From Lactifluus volemus (lineage: Eukaryota; Basidiomycota; Agaricomycetes; Russulales; Russulaceae): DNA of 64,000 nt. Below the pieces are notes generated by a model. That model was not told where the DNA came from. It saw nothing but the letters and a program-made list of their open reading frames with translations, and did not search any database. Made by a program: the position numbers and the translations under genes. This document shows, piece after piece, positions 1-9,259 of the stretch; the first letter of the stretch is position 1, and every line of letters starts with the position of its first letter. The DNA is taken from the NCBI GenBank assembly GCA_022376515.1, contig WTXI01000077.1, positions 1-64,000 of the forward strand, in the 5' to 3' direction.

Positions 1-124
1 AGAGCGATCACGAAGATGTGCTGGTCCTACCCCCGGAACTTTTTGTGCGACTATTCACCGAAGAACAGTCGCTGGAGCAGGAAGTGGAACGAGCCCAAGA
101 ACAGCACCAGCAACAGCTAGAAGA

Positions 125-900
125 ATGGACAAAGACAGAAGGAGTGCGAAAGCACCAAACACGCTTGGAACCAAGTGGTATCACCACGACCGGCTGGCGG
201 TTCCAGAAGACCCCACAGCGCACCGAAGCATCCTGCAAATGTACCACGACCACAAGATGGCAGGGCACCCAGGAATCATGAGAACTTGGTCTACGATCAC
301 CAAGGACTACTGGTGGCCCACAATGAGAACGTTCATCACCAAATACGTGCAAGGGTGTGCAACTTGCCAAAGCACCAAGAGCGGCACGACCAGACCTAAA
401 GTTCCCTTGGTACCCATACCCCCGAAACAAAGCTATGCCCCGTATTCGACATTGCCTTAGACCTGATCACAGACCTCCCAGAGTCGCAAGGCTACGATAG
501 CATTTAACCATCACCGACCACGATTGTAGCAAAGCAGCATTCTTCATCCCCTGCAACAAAACCATCGACAGCGAAGGGGTTGCAAGATGCTACGCCAAAG
601 AGGTGTTCCCCCATTACGGCCCTCCGAAGCGGGTGATCTCGGATCGCGACCCGCGCTTCGCATCAAAATGGACAAGAGAATTGTGTAGACAGTTGGGGAT
701 TGACCAGAACATCAGTACGGCATACCACCCCCAGACGATGGCCAATCGGAACGAACGAACCAATGGCTAGAACAATACCTGCGCGTCTATGGAAATTTCC
801 AACAGAATGACTGGGTCAGCTGGTTGCCTCTAGCCCAATTCGTACACAACTCGTGGATCAATGAAACAACAAACAAACCCCGTTCGACTTACTCATGGGA
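125..900 (+). pseudogene. Retrotransposon integrase, zinc-binding and catalytic core, frameshifted
   Basis: Residues of the HHCC zinc-binding module are visible around 240-375 (H near HDHKMAGH, then CATCQ). The catalytic core follows at about 440-760, with short blocks such as ALDLITDLP, SDRDPRFAS and YHPQT. The reading frame shifts near 450, a stop appears near 505 and another frame change occurs near 745, so the core is broken in at least three places. It would normally catalyse strand transfer of element cDNA into the host chromosome. The family call is secure; loss of function follows directly from the breaks. Confidence 0.85.
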
Positions 901-2055
901 CACACGCCCACGGTGTGGCAAACGGATAAGGAAGGGAAGATGCCAGCAGTGGAACGGCGCAAAGATTATCTGATGGAAAAACGTAACCAAGCGCGCCAAG
1001 CGATCCAAAGGGCGCAAGATCTCCTCCAAAGCGGAACGTGCGGAAGAAGGGCAGACGGGCGTATGTACCTTTCAAGGAGGGGGACCAAGTTTGGCTGGAC
1101 GGGAAAATCTCAAAACTCACACCCCTTCGCCAAATTAGCCCCAAAACGATACGGTCCCTTCCCTGTGATCCAGGTGATCAATCCGGTGGTGTTCAAGCTG
1201 AAACTCCCGGATCAGTGGCGTCAGAAACGTGTCCACCCCGTCTTCCACGCGTCTCTTCTATCCCCATATAAGGAGACGGAGGAAAATGGACAAGCCTTCA
1301 CAGAGCCAGCTCCCGACGTAATAGAAGGAGAAGAAGAATACGAGGTCGAACAAGTATTGGACTCCAGGCGCAAAGGGCGTGGCAAGGGGCGCCTCGAGTA
1401 CTTCCTAAAATGGGAAGGATACCCACATGCTCATAACACCTGGGAGCCAGCTGATCAAGTGCACGCGGACGATTTGGTAGAAGAGTTCCACAAACAGAAC
1501 CCAACAAAAGCGAGGAAGATTATAATAAGACGAGGAAGGATGGGTAAAGGACAATGCAGCTTCGCTCCCTCTTTCAAAGCCCAACGAACCCCCTTTCCTC
1601 ATCCCTCACTTCCGCGAGTTCTTCCTCAAACGACAGATCCACATCACCTATCCCATCATAGCGAACACAAACACTACTGTCGGGAGGCCATCTGCGCTTC
1701 CCATTATAACTCCCCTGTCACCTCGCTCCCTTACACTTGGGAGGAAATCCAATCCGCGAACATCGACCTCTCCCTTCCTCAAATCTTCCAAGCCTCCCGG
1801 GCGGACGCCGACTTCTTCGATCCCAAACGAGAACATCGCACTTCCCCGGGCTCCTTTATTGTTGATTATCGTCAAGTCCGTCTCGTGTGTTTGGGGATCC
1901 CCTATGACTGGCCAGTGGGGCGCGAAAACAACTACGAGTGGCCTTACAATCCCTATAAGTACTACGAGGATACCCGACAGTGTTTCACTGCCTTTTCGAC
2001 TTCAAGTGGAGAAGGGACCACCCCGGAGCCAGAGACGCACCCGCATCTTTACTGA
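895..2055 (+). pseudogene. Integrase C-terminal region with chromodomain, followed by an unexplained extension
   Basis: This open frame of 386 codons carries the end of the integrase ([11 protein letters not shown] lies just at its start), the SH3-like C-terminal segment (about 1120-1260, KLAPKRYGPFPV) and a chromodomain at about 1340-1500 (EEYEVEQVLDSR, FLKWEGYP, NTWEP). Chromodomains of this group bind modified histones and steer integration. The frame stays open for roughly 180 codons beyond the chromodomain, into sequence with no domain I recognise. Its upstream integrase is frameshifted, so it is part of a dead ORF rather than a free-standing gene. Confidence 0.8.
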
Positions 2056-2493
2056 CGGCCGTAGCACCATGGTTGCCCAAAGGCTGGGTGACTTCGCTAG
2101 ACCAGAGACCCCTGAAGAAGAATGGTTTGAAGAAGATGACAAAGGCAAGTTACAGATCAACCTCCTTCGTGCCCCACAACCCCCGCTGTCGTGGCGGCGC
2201 AGACAGACGGTTGGCTCCCGGATCCGCCCACTCATACCCGCAGTGTCGGCACCCAGACGACCCCAGTTAGCACGCAGGACGAAGCCATTCAAGCGTTCCC
2301 CACCTATGGGACCACCGAGTACTGGCTCGACCAGAGGGACGGTAATCCCGGGGTCCTCAGCAGAGAGATCGGGATATGGAACCACGAGCGCGCCTTACTC
2401 TTCACCCACACAGACTTGATCGCCTGGGACTCGATTCCGGAGGTCTTCAGAGATTCGATTTTCCAAATGACTCTACGCCGCGTAGAGAACTGA
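1500..2493 (+). other. Post-chromodomain coding extension of the gypsy element, unknown function
   Basis: Between the chromodomain and the polypurine tract lie about 1.2 kb. Reading frame 1 is open to 2055, a frame-2 segment (about 2010-2190, containing EEEWFEEDDKGK) continues it, and frame 1 resumes at 2191-2493 with protein-like composition. The simplest reading is a single ancestral tail of about 330 codons after the chromodomain, now broken by two frameshifts. I recognise no domain in it. Confidence 0.45.
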
Positions 2494-2750
2494 AGCACTG
2501 CCGTTTTCATGACAGACTGATGACCCACAACAGCGACGGGTGCCCCTTCCCCCACTTCTCGTGTATGCCAGGGCTTGGGGTATGCCACGTCCCGAGGACC
2601 ACACATGGCACGGCGGTGGGTGTCTCTGGATGGCACAGCCGAGGAAATCAAGAGGAAGCGCAAACAGATGGAAGTACTGGACGCTTGTGTCGCCGGTCCG
2701 TCCCAGTCACGACGTAAAACTGACTAAGGTGGCAGGTGGGACTGCCTTCT

Positions 2751-2760
2751 AGAGAGGGGG
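2751..2760 (+). promoter_or_regulatory. Polypurine tract of the gypsy element
   Basis: This run of ten purines ends three bases before the LTR. It fits the primer site for plus-strand DNA synthesis in LTR retrotransposons and supports the LTR start at 2764. Confidence 0.75.
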
Positions 2761-2763
2761 TAT

Positions 2764-3278
2764 TGTTACGGAATGCAGGACAAGTTGGACCTTATGCTTC
2801 CTAAACACGCTTACTCACCCTGATGACGTCCCTTCCACATCGTTCTTATTGTGCTGACTGATTCTATTGTTCTGACTTCCTATTGTTCGTCTCGTTCCGT
2901 CCAGTGTTATTGTTCCGAGTCCCTATTGTTCGCGTTCCCTATTGTTCTTGATCGCATGCCTATTGTCCACCCTAGTTTGGTAGAACAATTAGCATAAACT
3001 GTATAAGTAGGCCTCAGCTGGTAGCTTGTACCCCAGCTTCGGCTTTGACTCAAATCGACTTGTTTCCCTCTCCAGAAAGACAGAACTTCTCCTCTCCTCT
3101 TCCCTCTCTTCTCTTACCCTCCTATACGCCCTAGTAGGGTCATCGAAGCTTGGTGGTTGTGCTACAACACCACAGGACTCAGCGCGTCGACACTTGGAGT
3201 GTCCCTGAGCCCAGGTCTTAGGAGAGACCAGAACAACCAGAACCCTAGTTGGGACCCGGCCCTAGTCGAGCCGTAACA
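2764..3278 (+). repeat. 3' LTR of the gypsy element (515 bp)
   Basis: The LTR starts TGTTACGG and ends CCGTAACA, a perfect 8-bp terminal inverted repeat with the canonical TG...CA ends. It is preceded three bases earlier by a purine run (AGAGAGGGGG, 2751-2760), as expected for the plus-strand primer. A TATA-like TATAAG lies at 3002. The U3 part carries seven copies of TATTGT (2847, 2865, 2881, 2909, 2924, 2940, 2961). The partner LTR is outside the window, so LTR divergence and the target-site duplication cannot be read. Confidence 0.92.
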
Positions 3279-3279
3279 T

Positions 3280-4284
3280 CACCCTTTCGAGCTCCTAGTG
3301 GGTGACTACCTGTCGATGCCGCCAGGGAAGGGAGGATACCACACAATAGGGCTGTACCTTGACACATTCTCACAACACATTTGGGCATTTAAACATAAAA
3401 CAGCAGGCATGGCCAAGACCACAATTGAGGCACTCAACTGCATCAGCAAGAATTTCGTGATGCCAGAAACGCTGATGACGGACGGGGGGTCTCACTTTAA
3501 CAACGCGGCAGTACGGGAGCTCTGCGACGCAAACGCCTGCAAGCACCACGTCACGCCAGTGTACTCCCCGTGGGTCAACGGACTCGTAGAAGGCACGAAC
3601 AAAATTCTCCTCCATGTTCTAAAGCGGTTGTGCACTCCGGAGGTCGGCGAACGCGAAAACGACGGCAGTTGGGAGAACCTGCCACGAGCGTGGCCAGACC
3701 ACCTTGACGCAGCCGTAGCGGCACTCAATAGACGTATTTTGCCAGCCCTCAAGTTCACACCCAAAGAGCTACTCCTAGGAATGGCAATTAACACACCAAG
3801 AACGGAGACAGGCGTGGCGGGACAAGGAGCGCCCACCGAAACAGAAGCAGCGGTACATATGGCCTACGCAGCGCAACAGCGCATCGACGGATACGAGGCA
3901 ATCGTCAAACACGCAATAGGATGCAAGAAAACGTTCGATAAACGAGTGCTCAAACAATCAGGTGAGGTTACATTTCGCACTGGACAATTGATTCAAGTCT
4001 ACCGTAGTGATTTAGACTACACATTCAAAACCGAGCGCAAGTTAATACCAAAATGGTCACAGCCATACCGAATCCACGAGCGCATACGGAACGCGTACAA
4101 GCTAGAAAGACTCGACGGAACAGAGGTCGAGGGAGAGTTCAGCGCACGAAGGTTAAGGGAGTTCACCCCAAAACCCGGAGGGAAGCTAGAGGACGAGCAG
4201 GCGGAGTGGTTAAAAGACAACCCGAAAGTGAAGAGGCAGAAGCGGTGCGGACACCGCTATTCGCGAGAGGGGAGCATGGAATAG
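3280..4284 (+). pseudogene. Integrase of a second LTR retrotransposon, 5'-truncated by the gypsy insertion
   Basis: A long open frame encodes an integrase core: the first D lies in LLVGDYLSMP (just after 3290), the second in LMTDGGSHF (about 3475) and the E in VNGLVEGTNK (about 3590). A C-terminal segment follows with KWSQPYRIHERIRNAYKL, and there is no chromodomain. The frame is continuous back to the LTR border at 3278 but has no start codon of its own. The other element therefore landed inside this ORF and cut it off from its RT. The surviving 3' piece has no internal stop, which suggests that the host element was intact or young at the time of insertion. Confidence 0.85.
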
Positions 4285-4385
4285 GGGACGAGAGACAGGC
4301 GGGGGAGAGAACCCCAGACTAAGGGAAAGGCACGCGAGCACGTAGTTAGACCGATGATGTAATAAAGGAACGAGGGGTTCTTGAC
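4285..4385. other. Short non-coding junction between retrotransposon and HAD phosphatase relic
   Basis: About 100 bp separate the integrase stop from sequence matching a HAD phosphatase. An AATAAA lies at 4361-4366. No LTR with TG...CA ends is visible here, so the second element has lost its 3' LTR or ends in an unrecognised way. Confidence 0.4.
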
Positions 4386-4387
4386 AT

Positions 4388-4888
4388 CGAACCACGACTC
4401 GACTGGCAGGACACGCCCCTGCAACGGGGCACTTGCAGCACGTGTTTGCGCACTTTTCTGGGCACATTGTATGCGGAAGCGATGATAAGGCTGGCCGCGG
4501 AAAACCATTCCCTGACATATTCCTCGCCGCCGCTAGAACGCTTGGAGAGACGTCGGTCCTAACGAGGGAGACTTGGTTGGGGAGGCTGAGCGCGAGGAGC
4601 GGGCACGCGGGCTGGTATTCGAAGATGCGATTCCGGGTGTGCAGGCCGGTAAACGTGCCGGGATGAACCGTACGTTTACCCTTTTTCGCTTCGTCTCTGC
4701 TAATCTCCTCCTCCTTGAGCGTAGTGGTCTGGGTTCCGGACGAGAACCTTCTTGGAGTTGAGTCCTCGGGGCAGGTTACGGAGAAACCTGATCAAATTCT
4801 CCGCTCGTTGGAAGCTTTCGTTCCAGAGGATTGGGGTTTACCTTCATATGACGCAGTGATCGAGCAACAGACCCAGGCAGATGCTTGA
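4388..4888 (+). pseudogene. HAD-family hydrolase (pseudouridine-5'-phosphatase-like), 3' fragment
   Basis: The fragment carries the second half of a HAD phosphatase of the PUDP/HDHD1 type, which dephosphorylates small phosphometabolites. Motif III lies in GRGKPFPDIFLAAA (about 4490-4535), motif IV in GLVFEDAIPGV (about 4610-4645), and the C-terminus ends GLPSYD plus a short tail, as in the family. An intron at 4670-4724 (GTACGT...GCGTAG) splices cleanly in frame. A single-base frame change lies near 4545, between the two motifs. Motif I and the cap domain are missing because the left side is replaced by the retrotransposon. It is therefore a gene end left behind by an insertion or rearrangement, unlikely to be functional. 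Confidence 0.75.
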
Positions 4889-5411
4889 ATGCTGGTGTGA
4901 AAGGGACACGAGGTACACAATACATTAGATTTACACGGCAGAGGTGCTGGTCAGTCGTCTAGGGTCATCAACTGGCTAGTTATACACCCCTGCTGCTCTT
5001 CTTTTTCTTTCCTTTCAAGTTCTCTTGTGGGGTGCAACGATGGGCGTGGTAACAGACAAATATCATTCATGATCGATGCTGATTGATTCATGTCTTAACG
5101 ATAATCCCACGCTGCAGCCTACGCGTCACACGTTGTCGAGTGGCGGCCCCGACTTCAACAATAAACATGACTCTGATTGACCTGATTCAAACGCACCTCA
5201 ATAGATCTAGTTCCTTTTCTTTTTTCGACGCGACCCATCGATAAGCAGACGTTTCAATTAAACAGAGGAGCACCCTAAAGGTACAAAGATATGTGTTGAT
5301 ATAATAAGGATAATGAAGCCTAACTTAGAGTTATCGATCGAGCTAACCACTATATAATCAGTCCTTTGTCCAAATCATACTACAAGTCTTCCGGCGTGGT
5401 CATGGTCAATG
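4889..5411. other. Intergenic, no gene seen
   Basis: I see no coding signal, tRNA or clear repeat here. The DNA is AT-richer than the flanking genes and separates the HAD relic from the convergent minus-strand gene. Confidence 0.5.
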
Positions 5412-6229
5412 CTAACGTAGCAGAGAAACTCCTTGTTGAGGCTGATACATCAACGCCCAAATTTGTTGCTCCGACTCGGAGTAAACCTCTGTCGGAGCAT
5501 AGGACTCGGATCGCTGTGACTCGGATGCTCTCTCTTCCTCGTCATTGTCCCACGCCTTCATGGTGGACTCGGACTCGGACTCGGACAACTCAGATTCATA
5601 GTCGTCGTCGAACGTACCCTCCTTCATCTTTCGCTCGATCATCCTGTCCATCTCATCCGCCTCGCGATCCAAGTGTTCTGCGCGCTGCTTCAGAGCCCAC
5701 GACTCCATCCTGAGCCACTTGGCCTTCTGTTCATAATAGATGCGCTTTGCATCCCGACGACGCTGCTGCTCTACTTCTAACCGCGCAGCTTCCACGTCAG
5801 CGCAGGCCTGCGCATCTTGACGAGACCGGATCTGGATCTCCCCGTCCGCATCCGAAGATGCAGTGGATCCCTCCTGCAGTCCCCATGATTGACCGCTTTC
5901 CATCCCCTTACTGGGTTGTGGGATGTCAGGGGTGGAGGGGTTTACTGCTTTTCGGTGTGGAGCGCGTAGCTCCGTGGCGTCCGCTATGTCTAGAAGGAAA
6001 GTGGCATCAGCGCTCTGCAAAAGATTCTCCGTCCGGACTCAGACACACATTCTGACGGATCCACCTTTCTGCCTGTATTCCGTGTAGACAGGCGGGGACG
6101 CGATGTGGATGGTACCACGGGGGACTCATAGAACGATTCGAACACTGGCATGAAGCTAACTTGGTCGCAATATTCCACCTTGGTCTTGTCTTTAGAGCGA
6201 AGATTGTATCCATGGATGGTGCCAGTCAT
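5412..6229 (-). CDS. Unknown protein with charged coiled-coil region and acidic tail (255 aa, two exons)
   Basis: I do not recognise this gene. The model joins exon 1 (6229-6065) to exon 2 (6014-5412) over a 50-nt intron with donor GTGGAT and acceptor TTTTGCAG; the frame is continuous across it. The first in-frame ATG is at 6229, and the frame is open further upstream only from non-ATG codons. The middle (about residues 100-165) is rich in R, E, K and Q and looks like a coiled coil. The next 45 residues are strongly acidic and serine-rich (ESELSESESES). The N-terminus contains a YNLRSKDK motif, a form common near the ends of retroelement-derived fungal proteins, so an origin from a transposon gag is possible. 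No membrane segment or signal peptide is visible. Confidence 0.5.
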
Positions 6230-7494
6230 GTTGCAAAAGGTTTCGGAAACGAGGTGACGAGGAGAACGAGGGGTTTGAAGGTAAGCAAGAATCGAGACGT
6301 TGGTCAATGTTGTGCTGATGTCTGTTGCCCGAGTGTCGGCTTTATGTATTCAGAGTCAGTCTCTTCTCGGCTTTTTTGGACTGGTTGACCATTTTGCGAC
6401 CGATCTGTCATTTGTGGACGCGGCGCATCCAGAGGTTTGTGGTTTTTACTTTGACAAAATTGGAAATGGTTCAAAACTTCACAATTGTTCCAAGCTAGAC
6501 AATGGAAGGCCCGACTCGGAGTCCGTTATGACTGCCATGATAGCCACATTACACTGTACTTTGTCCATGTCATACTTTTTTAATGCCGATGTCGAAGGAC
6601 CAACATGCCGTTGACCAGCTGTATTAGGCCTTATACCTCTGGCGGGTCTGCCCGCCCCACCACACAATAGTCAGAAAACCTCGGTGCGCACGAAGTTTGT
6701 TGTGCGCAACTGATTCCGGCCACGCATTGAACTGATTGAAAATCGCCACAAAGCATCAAACCCCCCTTTGCGCGCGTTGATGCAAAATACACCAACAACG
6801 TACTACTATCTCCTCTCACAAAAGTGAATCATGCCGTCTCGACGCGAAAGCCGCACACGCATCAGTAAAGATGGTCGGTGCTCAGCTCTCAGCGCTCAGG
6901 TCCGCGCGCGGCCAACGTGCGCTACCCGAGTTCCGAATTGGCGCCCAGAGAGGGATAGTCAGGATCGCCCCTGGCGTCTCCCCGGAGTTCGATCCGGTTA
7001 CGACACTGCCTGCTGAGCCTTGTCTGAGGTGACTCGGAACGTTCTATTCGGGTCATGAACCCACCGTTGAGGCTGCGTAGCATGAAAAGACATCAACGGA
7101 CTTTTCTTTCGTTGAGGGAGAGGGATGTGCCACTACTAAGCTCTGACACTCCTGATTCCAGGATCTTGGATCTGATACCTTACTCTTACGTCTCATCTCA
7201 GAACGATGTCTTGTAGTCAACTTGAAAGTGAAACAGCCCAAGAACTGAATGAACGGAAAAAACATACTTCCCTTCAAGTTGTACACCTCCCTCGGGGTTT
7301 TCACGTAGGTGTACATATAATCCATCATCCCGGAGATATGGACAAGTGCATTGCCGGGAAGACATGAGCATCTGTGATATGATTATGAGATAACTCTGAA
7401 TTGGAGATATGTACTGTCAAGGCACAGCACTGGCACGTGCCTGCATTTGCATGTCGCCACATTTTCTAGGCTGCCATGCGGCACAGACTTCGCT
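6230..7494. other. Intergenic, no gene supported
   Basis: Only short open frames without splice-consistent extension are present. A small inverted repeat (GTGCGCA...TGCGCA) occurs near 6690-6712. Promoter functions for the divergent genes at 6229 (minus) and 7495 (plus) must lie here. Confidence 0.4.
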
Positions 7495-8377
7495 ATGTCA
7501 GAACCAAGCCCAGACATCGAGAATCAGGCCGACCGGAATCAGTCTGAGCCTAAGAGTCCAGATTCAGATCCAAGGGCGGCCAATTTGAAGTCTGTCACTG
7601 ATGCGATCAACTCCAAAGGAAAGGACGAATCGCCACGTTCTTCGCGCTCATTATTACCGACGGACGTGCCAGTGGCGGATTCTAAACGGGAAGAGGGCCA
7701 GCAAATCCGCCCACATTTAGGTGTCAAATTGACAGGATACCGGTTGCTCAACATCGTTGTCTTATTGGCGTTTTGTATCCGAAAGGGGGACGTGCTACTA
7801 GCGTTGACTCATTGCAGACAAACGGTGGTCTCAGCGACGCCGGAATTGGTGGCAGGGATATTCATGGCCGTCTTGTGAGCTTTTTCGTTCGTTCAGTGGA
7901 TGGTGGGGGTGACTGGATCGTGTCGAGTTGACTTTGGCCATGCCTAGACTATACTGGTTTGGACGGTTTGAGTCTAGACTCGACTGGCCGCTCTTCTTCC
8001 ATGTCGATTTGGGTCCTCTCATTCTGAGGTTACTTCGTTATGAAGGTGCGTGCTGCTTGCGTGGTTGTCGTGTTCAGTAGCAAACGAGTGGGTCGTGCTG
8101 ATTGTCCGGAGCAGCGCATAATATCATCCGCATGCTGGTTCCGGTGGAAGGGTTGGTTTCTATGCGTATATTTGCGATCCAGCCACCGACACCGAGGGGT
8201 TCCTCCTGGATTATTGTGGTCCTATTCTGGATATCTGCAAGCGTTGTTTGCCACCTTGTCTTCTTCACTCATGCCTTTGTCTTATGGTTTCTGGTGGATG
8301 TTTGGGAAGCTCCACAGAGACTGTTGTTTGCCAGAGTCAAGCATGCGGCGCGTCACGCCTGGTTCGAGGATCGATGA
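7495..8377 (+). CDS. Small membrane protein of unknown function (246 aa, three exons)
   Basis: Exons are 7495-7874, 7948-8045 and 8115-8377. Introns of 73 nt (GTGAGC...CTAG) and 69 nt (GTGCGT...GCAG, CTGAT branch) both keep frame. The N-terminal 75 residues are hydrophilic and rich in S, P, D and E. A hydrophobic segment (RLLNIVVLLAFCI), a second one over the first splice (AGIFMAVLLYWFG) and a strongly hydrophobic stretch near the C-terminus (WIIVVLFWISASVVCHLVFF) follow. The block GYRLLN...LYWFG...PLFFHVDLGP resembles a small integral-membrane family that I have seen only as uncharacterised fungal proteins. The start is the first ATG after an in-frame stop-free non-ATG stretch. The third exon is the least certain part. 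Confidence 0.5.
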
Positions 8378-9259
8378 AGTATCTTTTACATTTGTGTATC
8401 ATTCCTTCCAGAAGTGTATTACCATTGGCATACTATAGTCGTCGGATCGATGTCTTAGAATGTAACACCACTGCCAGCCCATTACTATTCATTCTAAACG
8501 TATGAACGCATGAATTTTGGCCAATCCACGCCCAACCTATGTGAGACGTACGAACAGACCATGATCGTGAGCTTGAAGGGCCCCAAACACTGCAAGCAAA
8601 AAGTCAAGAACACCCGGTCTTGGACTACTGCCAAAGCAGTTTTTACACGTATCTATCTCTCTGCAGTCACGCTGAGGATGGCATTGAGAAGATCCCACCA
8701 TCATCGCTGAACGGAGGATACTTTGCCTCTAACGGCAAGGGAGATCAGGGCGCCGGATTTCTCTAGACATCTTTGCGAAGGTCATGTGTGAAGGGTAATA
8801 TGGACCGGGAACAAAAATATCGCGTTCGGGACCAGAGGTTTAGCGCTTAGCTGAGGTCCTCATGATCAACACTGCCCGTCATCTGAACCTCGTGACCCGC
8901 CTCCGTCGCTGACTTGCACAGCTTCCTGATTTCTATAACGAGATAGTATACAGATGTATAAGTTAGTTCCTGGATGAAGCGGTGATGAAGCTCCAATCGT
9001 TCGTGGATAGAAATAGTAAGATCCGGGCATGAGGCAGCGTGGCTGTGGGCGGATGTGACGGGCGTAAAGCAGTTTCGGCTTCCCTACTACAGCAACTTAC
9101 CTCCTGGCGCAAAGAATTTACGTCTTTCACCACCCCTCTTGGTCCGGTAGCTATTCTCTATAAAAAGAGGTCAGAAAGGATAACACTTCACACCCACTCT
9201 GAGCCATCGTCACCACCAACTCTTCTCAGCGTCTTCAACAATAATTCCGACGATCGAAA
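8378..9259. other. Intergenic, no gene supported
   Basis: No frame here combines length with usable splice sites. A CTATAAAA-type TATA lies near 9160 (TATAAAAAGAGG), about 95 bp upstream of the aminotransferase start, and is a plausible core promoter. Confidence 0.4.
9158..9168 (+). promoter_or_regulatory. TATA-like element upstream of the aminotransferase gene
   Basis: The sequence TATAAAAAG sits about 95 bp before the proposed ATG at 9260. The spacing suits a 5' leader of about 60-70 nt. There is no other support. Confidence 0.35.

Larger units (their letters stand above)
1..3278 (+). mobile_element. Ty3/gypsy chromodomain LTR retrotransposon, 3' portion (5' part outside window), decayed
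   Basis: This is the downstream part of an LTR retrotransposon. In order it shows an integrase zinc-binding region, the integrase core, a chromodomain, an unusual long extension, a polypurine tract (2751-2760) and a 3' LTR. The integrase is spread over three frames, with breaks near 450, 505 and 745, so this copy cannot encode a working integrase. The chromodomain places it in the chromovirus branch of Ty3/gypsy. The 3' end at 3278 falls inside the integrase ORF of a second element, so this element is the younger insertion. Gag, protease and RT would lie to the left of the window; a 5' LTR is not visible. Confidence 0.9.
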
